A program made the translations under genes and the position numbers. Below the pieces are notes generated by a model. The model did not search any database. It had not been told where the DNA came from and worked only from the letters and a program-made list of their open reading frames with translations. From Diplolepis rosae (lineage: Eukaryota > Arthropoda > Insecta > Hymenoptera > Diplolepididae): a stretch of 64,000 bases of DNA. Location of the stretch: the NCBI GenBank assembly GCA_030998225.1, contig JAPYXD010000711.1, positions 1,860,001-1,924,000 of the forward strand. The letters are read 5' to 3'. Within the stretch, counting starts at the first letter, position 1, and each line of letters opens with the position of its first letter. This document shows, piece after piece, positions 54,422 to 64,000 of this stretch.

Positions 54422-54595
54422 GGCCCAGTGTTCGCAGAACGTGGACGTAAACGGCCCCCACCATGGACCCTACCAGCTCATGGCTTCTTCCTCGCTCTAC
54501 TGCCATAGGTTGGTTGAATGAGGAAGACAGAATGAGCTCGAAGCATCTATAGTGGGGGCCGTTTACGTCCACGTTCTGCGAACACTGGGTCGGCC
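54422..54595. repeat. Long hairpin, arms of about 44 bp
   Basis: GGCCCAGTGTTCGCAGAACG...CCCCCACCAT (54422-54465) is nearly perfectly complementary to 54549-54595. Inside the loop CTCAT/CTTCCTC pairs with GAGGAAG/ATGAG. The arms are GC-rich, unlike the surroundings. It may be a foldback element or a transcribed hairpin. Confidence 0.75.
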
Positions 54596-56253
54596 TGCAA
54601 TTTCGCAAATTTTCAGTAACCTGCCAACTTCCATCCGCGCCGTTACTCTGCCCAAGATTGACTTTCACACCATTTTTGACAACGTTACTCTGCTTAAAAG
54701 AGTAAACCCCGTGAACCTCACTAAAAGTTCTAAGTCTAATTGTTCGATAGTGTTTAGTATTGCTTGACCGTTCATAAATATTTTAGAATTCCCGGTCGAT
54801 TAAGTTAAAAATAATTCGGGTCATCAGTGGATCTAGTTTGGATCATTAGTGGATATAGTTTTGATTATAAGTGGCCCTCCAGTTCAGAATTTATACTATT
54901 CGTACTGTATACTGGGCCAGCTGTTTTATCATAAGAAACATTGGAGATTGACCTTCAACAGATTTGACCCGTCCATCTGAGGAATTTTCAAATCCCCACA
55001 GAGTTCAAATTTAATGACATCTAATTTACCCCCCCCCCCCCCCCTACTGCTCTTATCGTGTCCATGGACGATAACGACACAACAACAGACGGACAGACAG
55101 GGTTTTAAAAAAAACATGTTCTCGTATTGTGGGAGTCATGAAATCTGGAAACTCATTTTAAAAAGTGAATGTCAAATTTTTACACACACATATTCTATTT
55201 TTAGTTTAGTCAGTGAATTTATTTAAATTTAATACTTCTGCTTAATAATAAATCGAATAATTTTCCGGTGAACGGATCTCACTACTACATTGGAACTTTT
55301 GAGAATTATTGCAAAATATATTTCTTCCCGGAGATATTGAGAATATTGAGTTTTGTCCCGTGTATTCGATGCCAATGTATTTGATGAAGTCATCTCATGA
55401 TGCAAGTGCAAAATGAAGGAAGATAAGTTCAGTCGTTGAGTGAATGTCCGTTTATCTTGTCACTATTTTTGTTTCAATACAAAACATGCTAGTGTTAGTC
55501 GTCAATTTTCTATTGGAAAGTAAGATTATAGGAAAGGGCGTTGTTCAAACGAATTTTAATCACTCGTGTGCAGCGATAAATATGGTGATAAGTTAAAGCA
55601 AAAAGTCCCGTAAGCGGGTAATAATTCATGATCCGCAGTGTATCAAGGCGAATAAGCATAAATGAATAATTGCATGATAGATAATTTTATGTGGTCACTG
55701 CGTGACCCTCACCACTTCCTCTATACCAATTTACCAGTCTGACTTTCAGCGTAATTTACGACATATTTTTATATTATTTTTAAAAGGAAAAAGGTCTTCA
55801 AGCAAAAATAAAATGTATACTTATTTAGAGTTCGAAGAAATATCAATGGGCGCTAAATTCAGATCATGGCAAATCGTTGAATACATAAAAATTCTTAAGT
55901 ATCAATGACTTTTTTCCCCCAATTTTGAATACTTGCCAGGGTATCTAAAATGATCTAATTTAAGAAATCACAACTACTAAAGAAAGTACTTTCTTCCTTA
56001 TCGCCTTGACTCTTGACAGGCTAGTCTGTCCCAACTCTGTCACTCGCTAGCCCAGTATATGACATAAAAATTCCTAAGTACCTAACACCTATAGTTTTCT
56101 TCACAATTTGGAAAAAATACTAAGGTGACTAAAATGAGCCAATAAGTAATTATGTAATTTCTAAAAAAAACACACACACACAACTCTACACCCATTTCGA
56201 TTATAAAAGTTATTTCATTGACTTTGGCTTATTCATCCTTGTTAAAATCAAAC
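54596..56253. other. No gene recognised
   Basis: AT-rich. It holds a poly-C run at 55028-55044 and two diverged copies of a stretch of about 190 bp (AAATTCTTAAGTATC near 55890 and AAATTCCTAAGTACC near 56066). No coding region is supported. Confidence 0.4.
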
Positions 56254-56474
56254 AGCAGCTAAAATAAATTCTAGAAATAAATAATAACATACATAAACCT
56301 GTGAATTCGGTTACCAATAATACTAAAAAAAAATATATTTATTATACATTTTTTATCGGTCGCAAATACATATACGAGTACAGTCGAAAGAAGGTTGATA
56401 ACTAAGAAAATTGTGCGATTTACGAATTCAAAAAATATGCATGAGGCATATTTTGTAAAACACTGTGTTTTTAA

Positions 56475-56927
56475 ATGTCTTCATCCTCACTTAGACGTAC
56501 CTTTAAACGCCCCCGAAAAATTGAAACTAAGTCAGTTATGAAAGTTTTGCAAGTTGAGGAGATTAAAGTGATATTAAATTCTTAAATTTTTTTGAAAAAC
56601 TGCTAGAGATGACAGAAAAATTAATTTCAAAGTCTGCTCGTAAAGTCGAATAAGGGAAAATTGAAAAAACTTCGACTGAACAAATACCAGATAATTCTAC
56701 ATATCAGATACTTCATCAGACTCTGAACCCGAAACAAATCAAAAAAATTATAATTTTTGTGAAAATATAGTCCCAGGGATCGAAACCTTGAACATATAAT
56801 CAGATTCAGGATCTGAAACAGAAACTGATGAACCCATTTTTGCATACAATAAAAGCTTGTTGTGTAGAATAACGGAAATTCATAGTTTACGAAACAATAA
56901 GGTTAAATTGGTTAAGGATTTCAAAGA
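56475..56927 (+). pseudogene. Acidic ORF of copy B'
   Basis: It matches the 175-codon ORF of element B: start MSSSSLRRTFKRPRK against MSSPPVRYTLKRSRA, the SDSGSETETDEP repeat, and the end KVKLVKDF against KVKLIKDF. Interrupted by stops and frameshifts. It shows the ORF is a regular component of this family. Confidence 0.75.
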
Positions 56928-57964
56928 GAATAGAAATTATTCTATTTGAAAAAATAAATATAATATTAATAATAAATTTTTAAAAAATCATATTCAAGAA
57001 ATAGATAATATGAAAAAAATCAATGTTAATTCCACGACGAGACGCTAGTAAGAACGGTACCATAATTCGTAGTCAAGCAAGGAAAAATCTAACTTTAGTG
57101 AAAGAAATTGAAGAAACTTCGCAAGGCCCACTCAAAGCAGAACGGAAAACCCAAGAAAATAACGATAAATCTTCGCAATATTCCGAAACTTCAAATACTT
57201 AAGGCCAAAATGATCTTTTAGATATCAGTGTAGGAAGTATTTCTGATCTCGAAACTAATACTGCAAATGAATCTTTTATTGATACAAAAAATTCAAAGAG
57301 TTCATTTTTTGATAAATTAAAAATTTTTATTAAACCAAAAAATAGCATAATCATTACAGGAGTTTAATATAACGATACACCACAAATTAAAAAAATTGTA
57401 TCACAGCAAATTCTACATTGTATGATAGAACTTTATGCTTGAACCAATCTGGTGATATTTCAAGTAATCAAACTTTTACTGCACCTCAAAAAAGATATGA
57501 ATCAATAGATCCATTTGCAACTAAATCCTAACTAACTAGGACTCCGGAATCTTTTAACCAAAAAGCAATATTAAATAATCCAAATATAAAATTACAACAA
57601 AGTCAAGAAGAATTACCCAATACGATCAACCAAATTACGCTCGATAACTCTGCAAATATTGAATAAGCTCTTAATAAGCTAAAATTTTCTTATCCCTATT
57701 ATCTTCTAAGAAATCTGATAAAGAAATATCAGCAAATAATTTCTCAAATAAAGCAACAACCAATAATTTACCAAATTATTTACCAAATAATAATTTGTGA
57801 ACAAAATCTACCAAAATGATAAATTTACCAACAAACCAACAAGTATCTCTACGAGTTGCTTTAGAGATTGTTCCATATTTTGACGGATCAAGTGAAGTAC
57901 CATTAACTATTTTTATTGAAGTTTGCAAGGAAGCCAAATAAATAGTCCCAAATGCAGAAGGAAA

Positions 57965-58506
57965 GGAGAAGGGCCAACAAGGCCGTTTTTTGGGACAGAC
58001 ACCAATTGTCCTCGAAGTGCGTGGCTTTAGTCTTATAAGCGAGTCTCATAATTCCTTGCAAGGGTTCTTTTCTAAGAGTGATTTCATTAAGAGAAATTAG
58101 TATATTACGACCCTAGGCCAGAAATTTTGAGTTCCTGGCGTATGTGTTATAAATATAATATAATTTTTGAAACTTTCTGAGAAAACTCGTACCTTTTCTT
58201 GTGGAACAGACTGTGCCACGCGGAAAATGGTGTCTGTGACGTATTTTGAAGAGCATATTTATGCGCAGTTTTTGTAAAAGTAGGATCATGCGTCCTCAAC
58301 AATAACCCTGTGAAACCTGACATCATATTTTGGATGGTACGAAACCCCTGTAAATTAGGGATAAAAAATACCTATTTCTTTTAATGATATCACTCTTAGA
58401 AAAAAATCCTAGCAAGGAATTATGAGACTCGCTTATACGACTAAAGTCACGCACTTCGAGGCCAATTGGTGTCTGGTAAAAAGATCGGCCTTATTGACCC
58501 TACTTC
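57965..58506. mobile_element. 542-bp foldback MITE in gag of B'
   Basis: Arms of about 125 bp, with shared blocks AGGCCG, CAATTG, CTCGAAGTGCGTG, CTAAGAGTGAT and ATAAGCGAGTCTCATAATTCC, face each other. The flanking gag sequence joins without loss when compared with element B, so it is a clean insertion. No coding capacity. Confidence 0.85.
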
Positions 58507-59505
58507 TTTGGTAAAATTATAAGGAAGCAAACTTACAGGAGAAGCAAGAAGATGTATAATCGGAAATTATTATAATAATTTAGGAGACTTTATTTCAAAG
58601 CTAAAAACAATCTTTTCCCGATCAAAAACTGTATACCAATTACAAGGAGATGTAGGTAGAATATACATTTGGGTTAACGAGAGCGTTTTATCGTATGCAA
58701 CACGTACACAAGAAATTGCAGCAGAAATACTCGAATGACACAAGAAAAATAATAATGGAAAAGAAGCCGCTGAATTTGAAAGAAATCTGGAAAGAGACGC
58801 GATCAATTGTTTTCTCCGAAGCTTAAAATCAGAGTTAAAGATACAAATAGGAAGAGCCGACAAATTCCACGAAATAGTAGAAAGAGCAATACGAGAAGAA
58901 AGAAATTTAACAGCTAGGAACGCACTGCGAAGAGAAAGCAGAGAACATTCACTATCTCAAGAAGTTTAAAAATCATCACATATTAACCGAGAATTTGAAA
59001 AGACAAATTAAATAAACTTAGCACGAGAAGAACCACTAAAACGTCAAATCTGTCAGAAAATAGGTCACACGGCAGCAGCCTGTTTCCAATTTATCAACAA
59101 ATGTTTAACAAATTAAAATTCGCAAGGTAATCAGTTGGGAAATAACGTGACTAGACAAAATAATCAATACGAGGGAAATATGCAAGTTCAGTGAACTCAA
59201 TGAAGACCCCCACAGAGATACCAGGTGCAAGGCCTAAATCAACAAGGGAGGAGAATTCAACAGAAATTTGAATCAAAATTAAAATTTCAACAAAAACTTT
59301 AATCAAAATCCAAATTTCAATAGAAACACCAACAAGGACAAAACCTTAATCAAGGTCAAAATTTCTATCAATGTCAAAATTATAATAAGACAGAAATTTT
59401 AATTAAAATCCTTATTTTAACTAAAGACCAAATTATAATGTAGATTCAAAAAAAAGAAATCAAAAATCAAATTTTAATCAGAACCAAATCCAGATTAAAA
59501 TTTTG

Positions 59506-60005
59506 ATAAGACAAGTGTTTATGCAAAATAGCGTACACACTGCCGTATGATATCTTTAAAGTGTCAGCTATCTCACGCAATTTTATTTACGTTTTTCCAA
59601 AACGATTTGGTGGACTTTTTTTATGGTTTCCGGTGTAACTACTTCATTTGTCCGGCTGGAGCGTTCAGCATCTTCAGTGTCTGTACGACCACGTTTAAAC
59701 TTAGCATACCACCCACAAATGGTTGTTTTTGATGGAGCAGAGTCCCCGTAGCACTTGTCAAGCCATTGCTGAGCTTGCACTGTGTTTTTTTCATCAAAAA
59801 GCAATGGTAAATCAACACAGGAAATTGTTTCGAATCCATTGCTTTGAGAATATCAAGACTAGTGTCTCTTAAATCACTGTAACTCGTGGACCAAACATCA
59901 GAATGTCATGAAATTTTGACAGGTATCTTTTGAAGGTTGGTACTCATGAAAAATCATATAGAATATTTATTGGCAACGCCATCTATGTGTCAGTCCCGGG
60001 ACTTA
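59506..60005 (-). mobile_element. Mariner fragment in gag of B'
   Basis: Minus-strand mariner with the 5' end near 60005 (GTATCAATAAGTCCCGGGAC) and an untranslated leader. The first part of the transposase lies at 59839-59510: FDEKNTVQAQQWLDKCYGDS, KTTICGWYAKFKRGRTDTED, ETIKKVHQIVLEKRK, then, after a frame change, LREIADTLKISYGSVYAILH. This is the paired helix-turn-helix DNA-binding region. The catalytic domain and the other end are missing. A different subfamily from the mariner at 1540. Confidence 0.85.
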
Positions 60006-60182
60006 TTGATACACGTGTTACATCTAGGAATTGTAACAAACAAATAAATATTAATCAACGATTACCGCAACAACAACAACAATATCATGAACAAGAATTT
60101 TATCAAAAGGAAAACCCCAAGGCCCTTCCCGGTACGGGTGCACAAAGGAGAGCATAAATGAACAATCGAATGCATCTAATTT

Positions 60183-60925
60183 GATTCAAAATAAAAACTA
60201 AAAAGGCTAATTTATGCAAAAGTAATACAATTTCTCATATATTTTTATCAGCAGAAGAATTAACAAACCCTATACACATGTTGATAGACCCAAGAGCCGG
60301 ATCAAATTTAATCAATCAAAAAGAAGTCAAAACAAATGTTTTCTTCCGCAATTACATCTTTGCAATAGAGTACACTTAGGAAACGAATTTTTTTCTAATA
60401 GCAACAATAAAGCGTATATAAAAGTATTCAATACAAATACACAACCTCAAAGGTTAACTATATCAACTCTTGAATTGCTAGATTTTGAAAAACTATCAAT
60501 GCATGAAAAAATAATAAATCAAACTGACAGAAAATCAAATTTAAAAAATAAAAAGGAATTTAATTTTTCACAACCTATTTTAATAATCTTATTAATTATA
60601 TTACACAGACTATTAATTGTGACCAATCATTTAATATTACAAATAAGAATCGAGGAAAATTCCATCGAAGAATTATTAACAATAGATCATTTAAATGCAG
60701 ATGAAAAACATGTTGAAGGTCCAATTAAAAAACTTGCAGATCGATTTTACATACCAGGAGAACTCTTAGCAGCTACAACTGTCTTACAACATAACATTCA
60801 AACAACATATGATCAACCTATATTTTCGAAACAATATAGATTTCTTCCAATACATAAAGAAGAGATTTCACGTCAAGTAAATGAACTGATCAATACAATT
60901 GAAAATATACTGAAAAATTGGGTCG
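60183..60925 (+). pseudogene. pol: Pol start of copy B'
   Basis: It matches the protease and linker of pol B. The catalytic triplet is changed (LIDPRAGSNLI instead of DTG), and most of the protease after it is deleted. The linker continues (KAYIKVFNTNTQPQRLTIST, TVLQHNIQTTYDQPIFSKQY, HKEEISRQVNELI) and stops before RT where foreign sequence starts. Inactive. Confidence 0.85.
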
Positions 60926-61096
60926 ATCAAATGGGGTACTGTAAGGCCAGCCGTGGCAGTCATTTGAATGATGTTGTATTACATTTTTAAATAGATTGGT
61001 TCAATCTTTCTAATAAAACCATACTTTTGAAAAAATATCCATATGTTTTTTTTTATAGCCGATTCAAATTCCAAATGTTAGATGGCCCACCCTGTA
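60926..61096 (-). mobile_element. Terminal fragment of a Tc1/mariner-like element
   Basis: The right end GATGGCCCACCCTGTA (about 61081-61096), read on the minus strand as TACAGGGTGGGCCATC, is a typical terminal repeat of insect Tc1/mariner-like elements with DUF4817-type transposases. Only the non-coding end remains. It forms the boundary of copy B'. Confidence 0.5.
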
Positions 61097-62879
61097 TTAG
61101 AATAGTCTATTACAATTGTGCCCCACCTTCCCCTATGGTTGTCCGAATATATGAAGTGATTGAGTAACTTTCTTGCCATATGTAAATCTCTGAATGACGA
61201 AATAAAAACAAATATAGTTTTGTGAGAATGGATATAAAAGTAGAATATGTGTAGAATAACATAAGAAAGTCAAAACGAATGAGAGAGGAAGGGAAACCAT
61301 AAGCACACACACAAACGAGCGTAAGCCAACATTGAGAGCTGCATACGCATATGTGACGCCTACGGCAAAACCATAAGCACCTTACATTTGCCTTGAACAG
61401 CTTACACTCGCCTACACACAAAATTTTAAATGTGACGGGAACCATCCACGAGTTGGTAGTACAGGAAGCTGAATACTTCCGCGACTAAAGTTCGCGTTTC
61501 GCTATAATTTCGAAGCACATCGTTAACCAGTCAGCCGCGAGTGCTAATAGTGCGTATCCAGCCTGAAGTGGAACAAAAGAAAGTCTTCGACGAAAATTCA
61601 TCTCGTCGAACCTGAAAACGGTTTTAAAAAAAAAATATTACTCTTATAAATGTTCCTTATTTTAATATAATGGTAAAAAACCGATGCATCACAGATTGTG
61701 AAAAAACAAAAATTACTTTAATACACAGAAGTGAAGTGTTAAAAATCAGATATTAAAAATCGATTGCCGATGCGTCATTCAAATTTAAAACAAAAAATCA
61801 TCATGTCAAACTAGAATATTGATGAGCATTTGAGTGTAGAAAAAAAGTCAAAAACAAATACCATAAAGTTACTTTGTAATGCAACATTACAATGAAACAT
61901 TTTTAAAACTTATAATTGATGTAAATTTCAGTACAGATCTCTGTTACGTACGGGTGATAGGGTTAATTGAATAAACAAATGAATATTCTGAAGAAAATAT
62001 TATTCATTTACAAGTGTACGTGCAGCCTTACAAACTTTAGAATATTTTCATGATCCTTTTTTATTCTCACGTGGGATCGCCTTCTACTACTTATTCTCTG
62101 CTTCTTTGCTCTTATTAATTTTATAAAAATCAAAAGATGGGTGGCTGTTAACCGGAAAGAAACCAGTACTTTTAAATTGTTTTTTCCCCACTTTTCATAT
62201 TTTATAACCTTAATATAGCTTCTCGAAAAATATCTTTTCGTCGTTTTGAGATTCGACGACCGGATAATTTTTCGGAAATTTTTGTTTTCAACCCCAGGCT
62301 GTGAACACACAGTTAACTCTTGTAACTAACCGACCAACGACGCACTCGAAATATTATTTCAGCGCGAAAACCCCGTGAATAGCTTTCGTCGGAGGAAAGA
62401 TTTGAGAATTTTCAACGTCCGCCCAAAAGTATACTTCACTGATTTTGTCGCTTCGTAACACGTTTGTTTCGAACCGCTGACGGGCAAAAGCAGAGAACCG
62501 TGTTTTGCTCTCTGGGGTTCTTACCCGGAGTAAGAAGCTCGTCAGAGTGCGATTTTGATTTCAATTTAATTTACCTCATAAGCTTCTATCGATGTCATTC
62601 AGGTGGGGAATACTGATGACTTCGAATTATTTTTATGTGGCGTGATTTCTGTGAAGAGGAATTTTCGCTGAGGAAAGATTTAGAAATATTGAAGGCCTAA
62701 TTACCTGGTAGTTTTGAAATTCTTCATGTCTATTGCCAAGTGGGAATTTTTGTCGACTTGACCTTTTATTAATTAATGATAATTTCTGGATCATATTCTA
62801 AATATTCCAGAATTTTCACAAGTCATAGGTCGAAATAAGAATTTTAGATTGACCGTTGAAATGTTTTAGAATCTGACAC
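61097..62879. other. No gene recognised
   Basis: Mixed AT-rich sequence. ORFs on the minus strand at 61110-61445 and 62008-62310 lack any domain or context. No repeats with clear ends. Confidence 0.4.
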
Positions 62880-63930
62880 CCTTTGAATTTTTTATATTCT
62901 CAGAAAAACGTTGCTTCAGATTATTTTAGTAATGTATTACTCACTGGCCGACAATTTTCAGCTACCCAAGCTTCAGGTATAATTAATAAGAATATTGATT
63001 TAATGGATTTACGTGGTTCCAGAAATACTATTGTACGCATAACATCGATACCAGCGGTCTTTAACATGCGTAGAAGTCATTAAAGTCAGTGAGTGAATAA
63101 AATGAACAACCTTCTGACAGAAACAATCCAGGGTGGTGACGTCATGGTCACACTTTGCAACGGAAAAATAGATGTCCTATTTCCTGAAGTAAGGCCAAAA
63201 ATAATAGCCGAATATACTCGGCCCCGGTTGCAAGATCAGGTTACTGAATTCATTCGCAGTTGAAAAAGCTGTTTTGAGCAGAAACTAGTACGGACACAAA
63301 CAAGGGAATCCATTCTTATTACCGATACGCCAGCAGAACCTTTCGAAAAAATTTCGCTTGGCACATTGGAAAAATTCGCAGAACACCTGATGGCAACCTC
63401 TATATTGTTACACTGCAGAATAATTTTAGTAAGTACTGCATCGCAGTTTCAATGCCAATTTTGAACATCACCACCACTGCGCGCGCCGTTGTTACGAATT
63501 TCTTCTCCCAACATGGTGCCCCGATAGCAATATTAACGGATAGAGGGGGGAGCTTCGTAAGCCAACTGATGCGAAAACTAGAGAGGCTGTTTAGAGTAAA
63601 ACAGCTAAGGACCAATGGATTGCTGAAAAGAAATCATATAGTGTTAGTCGACTATATTAAACCCTATGCCAATAATTAAGTCGATTGGGATCGCTTGCTT
63701 CCTTTTGCCATGTTCGCATATATGATACTACGGTTCACGAGGTGACCAACTTCGCGCCTTACGATTTAGTGTTTGGGAGAATAGCCAGAGTGTCCAGTTC
63801 TTTCACTCAAGGGAAGGAACTAGAGACGTATAGAACCTACTTACGGGACCTCAGAGTCCGGCTATCAGAGATACAGAAAATCGCGAGTCGGAATCTAGTT
63901 AAGGTTTAGTTTAAAGTTCAAAGTTTAGTT
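62880..63930 (+). pseudogene. pol: Pol fragment of a fourth errantivirus-like element (D)
   Basis: It starts in the macro-like segment (SDYFSNVLLTGRQFSATQAS at about 62915, TLCNGKIDVLFPE at about 63151). The zinc part of the integrase is missing; the catalytic core follows: ILITDTPAEPFEKISLGTLE, NLYIVTLQNNFSKYCIAVSM (first Asp replaced by Asn), APIAILTDRGGSFVSQLMRK with the second Asp, then a deletion before NGLLKRNHIVLVDYIK, where the usual Glu is Lys. The C-terminal part (APYDLVFGRIARVSSSF, LSEIQKIASRNL) runs to 63909. Close to element C. Inactive. The rest lies beyond the window. Confidence 0.82.
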
Positions 63931-64000
63931 CAAGAGGAACGTATGATCAGAAATCTCGACCCTTGAAGGGCAAGGTTGCTGATCAAGTATATCCCACCGA

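Larger units (their letters stand above)
57025..60157 (+). pseudogene. gag: Gag of copy B', interrupted by two transposons
   Basis: Homologous to gag B along its length: the Ser/Asn-rich leader (57025-57830), capsid (QQVSLRVALEIVPYFDGSSE at about 57838; FISKLKTIFSRSKTVYQLQG at about 58590), the first knuckle with a Cys to Arg change (RQICQKIGHTAAAC), the FNQN-rich tract (59115-59490), and the tail SRNCNKQININQRLPQ to GTGAQRRA (60157). Inserted at 57965-58506 is a foldback MITE, and at about 59506-60005 a mariner fragment that removed the first half of the second knuckle. Multiple stops. The site aligned with the TGA of gag B reads as a sense codon here. Confidence 0.85.
56254..60925 (+). mobile_element. 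B', decayed second copy of element B family
   Basis: Colinear with element B from its leader to just before RT: acidic ORF, gag, knuckle region and protease/linker start. It is interrupted by a 542-bp MITE and a mariner fragment and ends at about 60925, where other transposon sequence begins. Many stops. None of the 3' accessory genes is present, because the copy is cut short. Confidence 0.88.

Noticed and set aside
61110..61445. Minus-strand ORF of 111 codons
   Set aside because: No domain pattern, no neighbour of matching orientation, and composition like non-coding DNA.

Overview
The window is AT-rich insect-type DNA made almost entirely of transposable elements, nested in one another and mostly broken. 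I see no host gene, tRNA or rRNA. Arthropod origin is indicated by errantivirus-like Ty3/gypsy elements with envelope genes, mariner and Tc1 transposases, R1/TRAS-like non-LTR elements and many foldback MITEs. The insect order cannot be read from the sequence.

Layout. A gag-like ORF (569-1295, minus) is split by a pogo-type MITE. A mariner (1540-15487) is split by LTR element A (1850-15058), which sits between GACT target duplications. A keeps protease, RT, most of RNase H and an open 651-residue env, but has lost its integrase. Element C (16840-20863) is a decayed relative that carries a second, cellular-type RNase H1 domain after the normal RNase H. Element B (21751 to about 34990) is the least damaged and the most remarkable. 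Two truncated non-LTR elements meet tail to tail (35.05-39.84 kb). From 40 to 56 kb there are foldback elements, a Tc1 remnant, minisatellites and a 193-bp satellite. A decayed second copy of B (B', 56.25-60.93 kb) and an integrase fragment of a fourth element (D, 62.88-63.93 kb) close the window.

Element B reads, in order: a small acidic ORF; gag with two zinc knuckles; pol (protease-RT-RNase H, a long linker with two AT-hooks and an 89-residue tandem repeat, a macro-like domain, integrase); a 93-residue CARD-only protein; a chuvirus-like glycoprotein, internally deleted and frameshifted; a protein of two tandem double-stranded-RNA-binding domains; a protein with a third such domain plus a CCHC knuckle; and an F-type Env. 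Splice-acceptor-like sites precede several of the 3' genes. I infer an endogenous insect retrovirus that captured host-type modules aimed at apoptosis (CARD) and RNA interference (dsRBD) and carries two unrelated envelope genes. This is the strongest candidate for an undescribed system. Domain calls are by eye and need profile searches.
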